This document shows positions 1 to 7,616 of a DNA stretch of 64,000 nt, piece by piece. Numbering within the stretch: the first letter of the stretch is position 1; each line of letters starts with the position of its first letter. This stretch comes from DASXHZ01 sp036488085. GTDB taxonomy: Bacteria; Acidobacteriota; Thermoanaerobaculia; Gp7-AA8. The DNA lies in NCBI GenBank assembly GCA_036488085.1, contig DASXHZ010000092.1:1-64000 (forward strand), in the 5' to 3' direction. Under the pieces are notes generated by a model that was given only the letters and a program-made list of their open reading frames with translations, did not search any database and was not told the origin of the DNA. Position numbers and translations under genes: made by a program.

Positions 1-161
1 TGGAGTCCGCGATGCGCTCTCGCACGCTGCGCCTCGCCGTATTTCGCGACGAGGTCGGATTCGACGGCGTCGAGCGGCAGGGTCGTCGATTGTGTTGTTT
101 GCGCGGACGCGCCGATGGCGATGGTCATGAGTGCTGCAGTCGCGATGGACCGAAGAAGCAT
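1..161 (-). CDS. Secreted protein, N-terminal part (runs off the window)
   Basis: Reading leftward from ATG at 161 the frame stays open to the window edge and gives about 53 residues. The start MLLRSIATAALMTIAIGASA is a good Sec signal peptide with an ASA cleavage site, followed by QTTQSTTLPL and a charged helix. A Shine-Dalgarno-like AAAGGAAG lies 9-10 bases upstream of the ATG. The gene is divergent from the Rieske reductase, 55 bp away. The mature part visible is too short to name a family, so only export is inferred. Confidence 0.7.
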   Translation of the reverse strand, partial: MLLRSIATAALMTIAIGASAQTTQSTTLPLDAVESDLVAKYGEAQRARAHRGL

Positions 162-216
162 CGGGCCACTTCCTTTCTGTCACCTAAGCGAGCGTACGCA
201 CTCTATCAAGGTGGCC

Positions 217-1728
217 ATGGCAATCGATTTCAAAGCGGGCGTTGCGTTCAGTGAGATCGCGGACGGCGGCATGCTCACCGGCGAGTTCGAGGGGGAGCCG
301 GTGCTGGTCGCCCGGCGCGGCGACGAGCTGTACGCGATCGGCGCCACGTGCACGCATTACAGCGGTCCGCTCGCCGAGGGACTCATCGTCGGTAACGAGG
401 TGCGATGCCCGTGGCATCACGCCTGTTTCGATCTGCGGACCGGTGAGGCGACGCGGGCGCCGGCGCTGATGCCGGTCGCCTGCTACAGCGTGGAACGCCG
501 CGACGATCAGGTCGTGATCACCGGCAAGAAGGAGACCTCGCCCGAGAAAGTGAAAGCGCCATCGTCGCTGCGCAACGTCGGCATCATCGGCGCCGGACCG
601 GCCGGAAACGCGGCGGCCGAGATGTTGCGGCGCCGCGGCTACGAAGGGTTGGTAACGCTCGTCGGCGCCGAGGATCCGGTCGACCGGCCGAATCTGTCGA
701 AGGACTATCTCGCCGGCAATGCGCCGGAAGAGTGGATGCCGCTCCCGACGCCGGAGAACATCGAGCGGATCGCGCGCCGCGCCAGGTCGCTCGACCGCCG
801 CTACAAGACGGTCGCGTTCGACGACGGTTCGTCGCGCGCGTTCGATGCGATCCTCCTCGCGACCGGCGCCGAGCCGGTGCATCTCCGACTCCCGGGCTCC
901 GACCTGCCGCATGTGCACTATCTCCGCACGCTCGCGGATTCGCGAGCGATTATTGCTGGCGCGGTGAAAGGCAAACGCGCCGTCATCCTGGGCTCGAGCT
1001 TCATCGGCCTCGAGGTCGCGGCGTCGCTGCGGACGCGCGAAGTGGACGTCGCGATCGTCGCTCCCGAGACGCGGCCGCTCTCCCGCGTCCTCGGCGAGGA
1101 AGTCGGCAGGTGGATTCAGTCGCTACACGAGGAGCACGGCGTCCGCTTTCACCTCGGTCCCACGGCCAAGGCGATCGAGGCCGACCGCGTGATTCTCGGC
1201 GACGGCAGCGAGGTGCCGGCCGATCTGGTGGTCCTCGGCGTCGGCGTCTGGCCGAACGTGGCGCTCGCCGAGGCGGCGCGCATCGAGGTCGATCAGGGCA
1301 TCGTGGTGGACGAGTTCCTGCGCACGAGCGCGACGGGCATCTTCGCCGCGGGCGACGTCGCGGTCTGGCCGGAGCGCATCAGCGGTCGCCGTGCGCGCGT
1401 CGAGCATTTCGTCGTCGCGGAGCGGCAGGGTCAGACGGCGGCCGAGAACATTCTCGGGATGCGCAAGCCGTTCCGCTCCGCGCCGTTCTTCTGGAGCGCG
1501 CACTACGACGTGACGATCGCGTACGTCGGCCACGCGACGGACTTCGACGCCGTCGAGGTACGCGGCAGTCTCGCCGGCAAACGAGCGTTGATCGCTTATC
1601 GCAAGTCGGGGCGCATCCTCGCAGTCGCGACGGTGTTCATGGACGCGGAGTCGCTGGCGATTGAAGTGGCATTGGAGCGTGGCGATATGCGCGAGGTGGA
1701 ACGGATCGTCGCGAGCGTCGCCACCTAG
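217..1728 (+). CDS. Rieske-type FAD/NAD(P)H ferredoxin reductase (AIFM3-like)
   Basis: This 503-residue protein fuses an N-terminal Rieske [2Fe-2S] domain (about residues 4-105) to a pyridine-nucleotide-disulfide oxidoreductase. The cluster ligands are visible as CTH and CPWHH about 17 residues apart. The FAD motif GIIGAGPAGNAAAE follows near residue 125, the NAD motif GSSFIGLEVAAS near 265 and the second FAD motif GIFAAGDVA near 370. By family it moves electrons from NAD(P)H through FAD to the Rieske centre or a partner oxygenase. The start MAIDFKAG at 217 is chosen because AAGGTGG lies just upstream and because the longer frame adds non-homologous-looking residues. No oxygenase gene lies next to it, so the partner is unknown. 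It converges on hrpB with a 4-bp overlap. Confidence 0.88.
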   Translation: MAIDFKAGVAFSEIADGGMLTGEFEGEPVLVARRGDELYAIGATCTHYSGPLAEGLIVGNEVRCPWHHACFDLRTGEATRAPALMPVACYSVERRDDQVVITGKKETSPEKVKAPSSLRNVGIIGAGPAGNAAAEMLRRRGYEGLVTLVGAEDPVDRPNLSKDYLAGNAPEEWMPLPTPENIERIARRARSLDRRYKTVAFDDGSSRAFDAILLATGAEPVHLRLPGSDLPHVHYLRTLADSRAIIAGAVKGKRAVILGSSFIGLEVAASLRTREVDVAIVAPETRPLSRVLGEEVGRWIQSLHEEHGVRFHLGPTAKAIEADRVILGDGSEVPADLVVLGVGVWPNVALAEAARIEVDQGIVVDEFLRTSATGIFAAGDVAVWPERISGRRARVEHFVVAERQGQTAAENILGMRKPFRSAPFFWSAHYDVTIAYVGHATDFDAVEVRGSLAGKRALIAYRKSGRILAVATVFMDAESLAIEVALERGDMREVERIVASVAT

Positions 1729-3860
1729 CGTCTTTTAGCCCGGTGCGTCGGCGTCGCCGTCCACGGATCGTCGGGCCACGGATGTTTCGGATACCGCGCG
1801 CGAAGCTCCTTGCGCACGTGCTGGTAGGCGTTGTTCCAGAAGCTGCGGAGGTCGCGCGTGACCTGCACAGGGCGTCCGTTCGGCGCGAGGAGCTCGAACG
1901 TGACGGGCACTTGGCGCGGACCGACGCGCGGCGTCTCGGCGAGCCCGAAGAGCTCCTGCAGCTTGACGGCGGCGAAGATGCTGCCATCCTCGCGATAGTC
2001 GAGCTTCGCCTTCCGTCCGCTCGGCAGGTCGATCGATTCCGGGCCGTCGAACTTCGGCCGCTCCTGCTTCGGTGCGGCGGCGATCGTTCCGACGGTCTGC
2101 TCGTGGAGCACGATCGCGCCATACATCGCGCGTTCGAGGATCTTCGTTCCGACCGTGACCGTCTCGCGCCGCGTCGGCGTCAGCCATTCGCGCTCGACGC
2201 GCGATGCCATCCGCACCAGCGCCTCGCCGCCGGTGCCCGAAAGCTCGAGCGCCACGAGAAACTCGCCTTCGCGCACGCCGCTCTCCCGCGCCAACGTGGC
2301 CCCGCTCCCGCTGGCCAGCAGCAAACGGTCGGACCTCGCCTCGCGCCTCTGCGCCACGCGATCGGGGTACGCGAGGAAGATGGCGCGCAGTATGGCGCTG
2401 TCATCCCGAGCGTCAGCGAGGGACCTGGGCGGTCGGGCGGCTCGATCAGCGCGCCTCCCGCCCCGCCCAGGTCCCTCGCTACGCTCGGGATGACAAAGCG
2501 TGCGCAACTCCCGCACGATCTCTCGCGGCGCCTCGTCCGCGATCGCAAACGCATCCGAATCGGTCGTCTCGCTACGCGTGAGGCGAGCTCCCTCGGAGAG
2601 CGCCGCCGCGATCGCGATCGCTCGCTCGTCGCCATTCGCCGCGATGATGAGCCGCGCGAGCCTCGGGTGCAGCGGATAGCGCCGGATCTCGTCGCCGAGT
2701 CCCGTCAGCTTCATCTCCTCGATCGCGCCGAGCTGGGTCAGAAGGTCGATCGCCGCTTCGAGCCGATCGGAAGGCGGCGCCTCGAACCAGTCGAATGTAC
2801 GCGGATCGCCGCCCCACGCGATGAGATCGAGTACGGCCGACGCGAGATCGACGCGACGGATCTCCGGCTCGCGATGCGGCCGGAGGATGTCGCGCGCGTC
2901 CCAAAGCCGGATCGCGCGTCCCGGCGCCGTACGTCCCGCGCGCCCGGCCCGCTGATCGGCCGAGTCGAGCGAGATCCGTTCGGTGACAAGGTGGTCGACC
3001 CCGCTCCCCGGATCGAAGCGGAGGATTTTCTGCAGCCCGCCGTCGATGACGTCGGTGACGCCTTCCACCGTCAGCGAGGTCTCGGCCACATTCGTCGCGA
3101 GGATGACCTTGCGACGCGGCGCCGGCGCGAGCGCGCGTTCCTGTTCGTCGACCGGCAGTTGGCCATGCAGCGGCAGCACGAGCGCATCGACGCCGGCGAG
3201 CTCGCCGCGTGCCCGCTCGATCTCTCTCGCGCCCGGAAGGAAGCAGAGGACGTCGCCCCGCGTCTCGCTCAGAGCCTCGCGGATCGTCCCGTTGGGCCGA
3301 TAGCGAACGTCGATCGAGAAGCGCCGCGCCTCGATCTCGAAGATCCGCGCGTCGTGCAGGTAACGCGAGACGGCGGATGCGTCGATCGTCGCCGACATGA
3401 CGATGATCGACAGGTCGTCGCGCGACTCCGCCGCCTCTTTCGCGAGCGCGAGCGCCACGTCTGCGTGGATGCTCCGCTCGTGGAACTCGTCGAGCACGAC
3501 GACGCGAAAGTCCGACAGCAGCGGATCGGACTGCAGCCGCGCGGTCAGGATCCCTTCGGTCGCGACGAGCAGCTTCGTCCGAGGACCGAAGCGGCGCTCG
3601 AACCGGATCTGCCACCCGATCTCCTCGCCGATCGTCCAGCCGCGCTCGAACGCGATCCGCCGCGCGAGTGCGCGCGCCGCGACCCGCCGCGGCTGCAGCA
3701 GGATTGTCGCGCCGAGCCGCGTCAGCGCGGGGGGGATCCGTGTCGTCTTGCCGGAGCCCGGCGGCGCGACCACGACCGCGAACCGCTCGCGTGCCGCATG
3801 CGCCACGATCTCATCGACATAGGTGTCGACCGGGAGCGCGCCTTGCACCATCGATCGCAT
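1725..3860 (-). CDS. hrpB: ATP-dependent helicase HrpB
   Basis: The protein (about 711 residues) is a DEAH-type helicase. Walker A APPGSGKTT is near residue 40, the Walker B/DEAH-like LDEFHERS near 125, and the helicase C motif with QRAGRAGR near 300. The C-terminal HrpB-specific region (FWNNAYQHVRKELRARYPKH) closes the protein. Family role: an RNA/DNA helicase whose physiological job in bacteria is poorly defined. Family members are usually near 800 residues, so this copy is somewhat short. Residues about 455-487 (CHPERSEGPGRG through ADARDD) are encoded by a palindromic repeat inserted in frame. I chose the ATG at 3860; ATG at 3851 (MVQGALPVD) is equally possible. The start is almost back to back with the small plus-strand gene. 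Confidence 0.9.
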   Translation of the reverse strand: MRSMVQGALPVDTYVDEIVAHAARERFAVVVAPPGSGKTTRIPPALTRLGATILLQPRRVAARALARRIAFERGWTIGEEIGWQIRFERRFGPRTKLLVATEGILTARLQSDPLLSDFRVVVLDEFHERSIHADVALALAKEAAESRDDLSIIVMSATIDASAVSRYLHDARIFEIEARRFSIDVRYRPNGTIREALSETRGDVLCFLPGAREIERARGELAGVDALVLPLHGQLPVDEQERALAPAPRRKVILATNVAETSLTVEGVTDVIDGGLQKILRFDPGSGVDHLVTERISLDSADQRAGRAGRTAPGRAIRLWDARDILRPHREPEIRRVDLASAVLDLIAWGGDPRTFDWFEAPPSDRLEAAIDLLTQLGAIEEMKLTGLGDEIRRYPLHPRLARLIIAANGDERAIAIAAALSEGARLTRSETTDSDAFAIADEAPREIVRELRTLCHPERSEGPGRGGRRADRAARPPRSLADARDDSAILRAIFLAYPDRVAQRREARSDRLLLASGSGATLARESGVREGEFLVALELSGTGGEALVRMASRVEREWLTPTRRETVTVGTKILERAMYGAIVLHEQTVGTIAAAPKQERPKFDGPESIDLPSGRKAKLDYREDGSIFAAVKLQELFGLAETPRVGPRQVPVTFELLAPNGRPVQVTRDLRSFWNNAYQHVRKELRARYPKHPWPDDPWTATPTHRAKRR
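2400..2494. repeat. Palindromic repeat family A, copy 1, inside hrpB
   Basis: Left arm starts TCATCCCGAGCG and ends in GAGGGACCTGGGC. The right arm GCCCAGGTCCCTCGC through CTCGGGATGA is its inverse complement, with a GC-rich spacer of about 35 bases. It is read in the hrpB frame without a stop. The same arm sequences recur at 13998-14179, and a diverged half copy is in the NtrC gene near 33701. Confidence 0.9.
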
Positions 3861-3861
3861 T

Positions 3862-4071
3862 ATGGCCAACAAGAACAACGACGACATCGACTACCAAGCC
3901 GAGGGTGAGACCCCTCCGCACGAAAAAGACGATCCGACCAACAGCGGCTACGACGAGGCTGCCAATCGCGGCAATCGCTACGGCGTCCCCGACGGCCGCG
4001 GCGGCGTCTTCGGCACGAACGGCGGCGGCACGTACGAAGGCGGCATGCACGAGGACACGGAGAAGAGCTAA
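3862..4071 (+). CDS. Small hydrophilic Asn/Asp/Gly-rich protein
   Basis: The predicted 69-residue protein (MANKNNDDIDYQAEGETPP...) is very hydrophilic, with NN, DD and GG runs, and has no signal or membrane segment. It resembles low-complexity stress-type proteins in composition only; I do not recognise a family. There is no clear ribosome-binding site, and its start lies within a few bases of the divergent hrpB start. Its stop overlaps the stop of the convergent DUF421 gene. Its codon-like composition and sensible acidic protein argue that it is real, but this is uncertain. Confidence 0.5.
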   Translation: MANKNNDDIDYQAEGETPPHEKDDPTNSGYDEAANRGNRYGVPDGRGGVFGTNGGGTYEGGMHEDTEKS

Positions 4072-4625
4072 CGCGCGAGCTGCGCTCGGAGCGCCGCCAC
4101 CTCCCGCAGCAGGTCGTCGAGTTTCGAGTCGACGTGTTGGTCGTGGGTCGGCTTCTTCGCTTTCATGATGAATGAGCCCCCCGGCTCGAGGACGATCTCT
4201 TCGAGATCGTCAAGGTTGTCGAATCCCTGACGGCGCGCCAGGACTTGCAGCTCGGCGGTTGTGATGAGCTCGCGCGCCAGCTCCTTGTTGTCGATGACGC
4301 CGTGCTTCATCAGGACGCTCGGCTCGCCCTCGATGATCTCGTCGAGCCGCCGGTGCTTGAAGAGGAAGCGGACGACGAGGTAGTTCATCACCAGCAGCGA
4401 GACCGCGCCGATGATGCCGCCGGTCACCGAGTTGTCGTCGCCGATGATCGCGTTCTGCACGGTGTTCGACAGCGAGAGCAGCACGACGAGGTCGAACGGG
4501 TTGAGCTGCGCCAGCTCGCGCTTTCCGAAGATGCGCAGCAGCACCACGAGAAAGATGTAGACGATGATCGGCCGCACGATTTTCTCGAGCAGCGGGAGAT
4601 GCAGCAGGAACATGTCATGAAACAT
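4068..4625 (-). CDS. DUF421 (YetF-like) membrane protein
   Basis: The 185-residue protein has three N-terminal hydrophobic segments (about residues 15-35, 43-60, 68-90), then a soluble domain. Family hallmarks are RIFGKRELAQLNPFD and LLSLSNTVQNAI, followed by the cytosolic motif LDEIIEGEPSVLMKHG, as in B. subtilis YetF-type proteins. The function is not established; the family is linked to envelope and spore biology in Bacillus. An AAGGAG ribosome-binding site at 4631-4636 decides the start at 4625, not the longer frame upstream. It is the last gene of a four-gene operon and follows the Nudix-like gene by 2 bp. Confidence 0.88.
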   Translation of the reverse strand: MFHDMFLLHLPLLEKIVRPIIVYIFLVVLLRIFGKRELAQLNPFDLVVLLSLSNTVQNAIIGDDNSVTGGIIGAVSLLVMNYLVVRFLFKHRRLDEIIEGEPSVLMKHGVIDNKELARELITTAELQVLARRQGFDNLDDLEEIVLEPGGSFIMKAKKPTHDQHVDSKLDDLLREVAALRAQLAR

Positions 4626-4627
4626 AT

Positions 4628-5203
4628 TCACTCCTTCAGTAGAGAGTCGTAGACCACCTGAGACCACGTTTCCATCGCGTCGCGCATCGACGCGAGCTCG
4701 CGCCGCGCCACGAACGATCCGGTCATCTTCTCCGTCTCGCGTACACGCACGTTCGCGCTCGAAGCGCGCAGCACGTAGACCGCGCCGAGGTGCACGCGGC
4801 TCACTTCCGTCGACTCGTCGTTGAGGATGCCGGCGAATTCGAGCTCGTACAGATCGTCGATCGCGATCTCCTCGTCGAGCTCCTTCTGCAATCCGGCGAG
4901 GACGTCGTGTCCCGGATTGATGTGCCCTCCGATGCCGATCGACACCTTGTCGTGCAGCCGCACCTCGGTCTGTTTCCGCAGCCGCCGCAGTGTGAAGACG
5001 TCGTTTCCATGCATCACCACGACGTACGGGATGATCTGCCGCCACTTCGGCTCAACCTCGGCATCCGCACGCGCGACGAAGAAATGCCGCCCCTTGATGA
5101 GCTCCAGAATCGCAGGGGCATCATCGCGAATGAGATCGAACGCCCGCCCGCGAAAGAGCGGCACGAGCTGCGCCGTCTCGACCACCATGACTTCTTCGTT
5201 CAT
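4628..5203 (-). CDS. Nudix-superfamily predicted phosphoesterase
   Basis: The 191-residue protein has a Nudix-like fold signature: GIGGHINPGHD followed by LQKELDEEIAI, in which KELDEE corresponds to the catalytic REuxEE helix. The glutamate that normally follows the first glycine by five residues is replaced by histidine, as in the MutT-related predicted phosphoesterase group (COG4112-like). The substrate is unknown. The start ATG overlaps the stop of the upstream phosphatase gene (ATGA), and the downstream DUF421 gene follows at once, so the four genes are very likely cotranscribed. Confidence 0.75.
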   Translation of the reverse strand: MNEEVMVVETAQLVPLFRGRAFDLIRDDAPAILELIKGRHFFVARADAEVEPKWRQIIPYVVVMHGNDVFTLRRLRKQTEVRLHDKVSIGIGGHINPGHDVLAGLQKELDEEIAIDDLYELEFAGILNDESTEVSRVHLGAVYVLRASSANVRVRETEKMTGSFVARRELASMRDAMETWSQVVYDSLLKE

Positions 5204-5913
5204 TGCAGCGCCGCCAGTACCGCGTCGTGCAGCGCCCCATTCGTCGAGACGCCGCTGCCGCCGTCGGCGCGCGCCTCACCGGCGAGATTCGTGAAGCGAC
5301 CGCCGGCCTCTTCGACGATGACGAGGATCGGCGCCATGTCCCACCACGCGGCGATCGGGTCGTAGGCGATGTCGATCGAGCCTTCGGCGACGAGCATGTG
5401 CTGCCAGAAGTCGCCGAAGCATCGTGTCCGTCCGCATCGCCGGATCAGCGGCGCGGTGTCGTCGCCATACGGGAGGTCGGCATATGCGCTCTCGATGGTA
5501 TCGACGCGGGATGCGTGGATCGCGCGTCCGTTGCAGAACGCGCCGTCGCCGCGTGACGCCCACCAGCGGCGCTGCATCGCCGGCGCGGAGACGACGCCCA
5601 TCTGGTCGTCCAATGCGATCAGCGTGGCGAAGACCGGAATCCCGTGGACGTAGTTCTTCGTCGCGTCGATAGGATCGATGATCCAGTTGCGCGTGCTGGT
5701 CGCGGAGCCGAACTCCTCGCCGACGATGCCGTCGTCAGGCCGTTCGATCGCCAGCATGGAACGGATCTGTCGCTCCACCGCCTCATCCGCCTCGGAGACC
5801 GGCGTTCGGTCGCTCTTCGTCCGGACGCTGAGCGTCGCCGACTGGAAGTAGCGCATCGTGATCTCGTCGGCCGCGTCGGCGAGCTCCAGCGCGAGACGGA
5901 GATCGTCGTTCAT
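5200..5913 (-). CDS. Inositol-monophosphatase-family phosphatase (HisN-like)
   Basis: The 237-residue protein carries the metal-binding motifs of the lithium-sensitive phosphatase family: EEFG near residue 72, DPIDATKNYVHG near 88-99 and WWDMAP near 195. Members dephosphorylate inositol-1-phosphate, histidinol phosphate or PAP, and the pattern here is closest to HisN-type histidinol phosphatases; the substrate cannot be settled from sequence alone. No other histidine biosynthesis gene is nearby. The start MNDDLRLALELADAAD at 5913 overlaps the stop of the M28 peptidase (ATGA), and its own stop overlaps the Nudix-like start, so translation is coupled in both directions. Confidence 0.82.
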   Translation of the reverse strand: MNDDLRLALELADAADEITMRYFQSATLSVRTKSDRTPVSEADEAVERQIRSMLAIERPDDGIVGEEFGSATSTRNWIIDPIDATKNYVHGIPVFATLIALDDQMGVVSAPAMQRRWWASRGDGAFCNGRAIHASRVDTIESAYADLPYGDDTAPLIRRCGRTRCFGDFWQHMLVAEGSIDIAYDPIAAWWDMAPILVIVEEAGGRFTNLAGEARADGGSGVSTNGALHDAVLAALQ

Positions 5914-7613
5914 TTCGCGACGTACTTCATGGCGGCGAGCTGCGACAGCACGCGATCGACCCACACTTTGTCGTACTTTGCGTCGCCGAGCTCCTGGCGC
6001 AGCAGCGTCGCGATCTCGTCGGAGCTCCGCCTGCCGTCGAGGAAGTTGACAGTCTCGTACAACGCGAGATCGCTCTCCTTCGCGAGCGGCGTATTCGCGA
6101 GCTGCTCGCTGAAGATCGGAGGGATCGTCAGCCGGTGATACCCGCGATTCTGCGTCGCGCCGGCAATCCTGCCGGCGTCAGTCGGTTCGTACTTCGTCGC
6201 GATCCAGTACGCCGCATTCGCCGCGAGCACGCCGACACGCAGGAACTCGCTGGCGTCGGTCTTGTCGGGTGTGTCTTCGCTCGTGTGGTGCGTCCAGTCG
6301 GGATCGTGGCCGAACATCGTCGACGGTACGCCGATGCCGAGGAAGAGATCGTGGTCCGAGCCCTGGTAGTAGTCGATCATCTCCGCCGGCCAGTAATTGC
6401 GCGTGCCGGTCGGTGCGAAGAGATTCGCCTCGCGCGTCTGCGCCAGCACGTCGGGAAGGAAGGTATCGAGGAACGACGGCACCGACTTCGGCGCGCGCGT
6501 CATGTAGAAGCGGCCGTTCGTCTTCACCGTGTCCTCGCCGACCATGTCCATGTTGAGATTCGCGATGACGCATCCGGCCTTCGCAATCGGGATCGGCCGC
6601 GGGTCGTCAAACGAGCTGCACGCGCGCACCTCGGGATGCTTGTCGAGATAGGCGACGGTCCCGAAGTACTCCGGCACCCAGATGAAATGGATGGTCTTGC
6701 GCGGCTTCGGCAGCTTCTGCAGCGTCCTCGCCATCTCGACGAGCAGTGCGGAGCCGGACGCGTTGTCGTTCGCGCTCCATTTCGGATGATCGAGGTGTGC
6801 AGTGATCACGACTTCGTCCGGCTCGCTGCCGCGGATCCATGCGTGGACGAGCGTGAGCTGGTGCGGCCCGAGGTCCGCGTCGATGTTGCCGCGGACGCGC
6901 ACGGGGCCTTTCGCCATGAGCGCTTTCAGGTGCGCGTACTGGTTTGCCGAGATCTGGAAGGACCCCGACGTCTTCGCCACATCCTCGGCGCGTGTCCACA
7001 GCCCGTTGTACCGAATCATGTCGGGGTGATCGGGACGGTCGTCGGCCGGTGGATAGATCACCGTCCCGGCCGCGCCGTACTTCACGACCGCTTTCCGATG
7101 CACGTCGCGCGCGTAACCGGAGGCGAGAACGACTTTGCCGCGGACATCGATCGACTTGTAGTCGTCGTCGCTGGTGCCGGCGCCGACGTCCACCAGCTCG
7201 CCGCTCCACTCGCCGCCGTTCGCATACGTCGAGACGCACATCGGCACGTCGGAAAAGCGGCAGAGGCGCTCGGGTGCGTCGCCCGCAATCCAAAGCTCGC
7301 CGCCGCGCATCGTCCAGCCGATCGGCGAGACGTAGGTCTGGTAGAGCGTCTTGCCGTCGGAGGGGAACTGCTCGATCGACGCCTCGACGTTCATCGCGCG
7401 CAACGCCGGCAGGATGACGTCCCGCGCCACGCTCTCCATCATCGGTGAGCCCTGGATGCGGTGGTACTCGACGATCCGCCGGTCGAGCTCCTGCGCCCGC
7501 TCGCCCGACATCTCCAGCGCTACGCGCTCGAACGTCTTCTGGTCGATCTTGTGCGGCGCCGCGAAGAGGGGAGCGGCGATCAACAGTACCGTGACCCAAG
7601 GTACATTTCGCAT
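5910..7613 (-). CDS. Secreted M28-family zinc aminopeptidase with PA-type insert
   Basis: The 567-residue protein begins with a Sec signal peptide (VTVLLIAAPLFAA). A protease-associated-like segment (about 130-260, with DVRGKVVLASGYAR) precedes the M28 catalytic region. Zinc ligands are visible in AHLDHPKWSANDNASG, PEYFGT, NMDMVGED and HHTSEDTPDK. Such enzymes release N-terminal amino acids from peptides outside the cytoplasmic membrane. It is the first gene of the operon with the phosphatase, Nudix-like and DUF421 genes. Its ATG and the GTG of the divergent ABC gene are only 3 bp apart, so each promoter must lie inside the other coding region. Confidence 0.88.
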   Translation of the reverse strand: MRNVPWVTVLLIAAPLFAAPHKIDQKTFERVALEMSGERAQELDRRIVEYHRIQGSPMMESVARDVILPALRAMNVEASIEQFPSDGKTLYQTYVSPIGWTMRGGELWIAGDAPERLCRFSDVPMCVSTYANGGEWSGELVDVGAGTSDDDYKSIDVRGKVVLASGYARDVHRKAVVKYGAAGTVIYPPADDRPDHPDMIRYNGLWTRAEDVAKTSGSFQISANQYAHLKALMAKGPVRVRGNIDADLGPHQLTLVHAWIRGSEPDEVVITAHLDHPKWSANDNASGSALLVEMARTLQKLPKPRKTIHFIWVPEYFGTVAYLDKHPEVRACSSFDDPRPIPIAKAGCVIANLNMDMVGEDTVKTNGRFYMTRAPKSVPSFLDTFLPDVLAQTREANLFAPTGTRNYWPAEMIDYYQGSDHDLFLGIGVPSTMFGHDPDWTHHTSEDTPDKTDASEFLRVGVLAANAAYWIATKYEPTDAGRIAGATQNRGYHRLTIPPIFSEQLANTPLAKESDLALYETVNFLDGRRSSDEIATLLRQELGDAKYDKVWVDRVLSQLAAMKYVAK

Positions 7614-7616
7614 GAC

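Noticed and set aside
1743..3908. 721-codon plus-strand frame opposite hrpB
   Set aside because: It lies entirely antisense to a clear helicase gene, and its product is Arg/Asp-rich mirror text common in GC-rich genomes.
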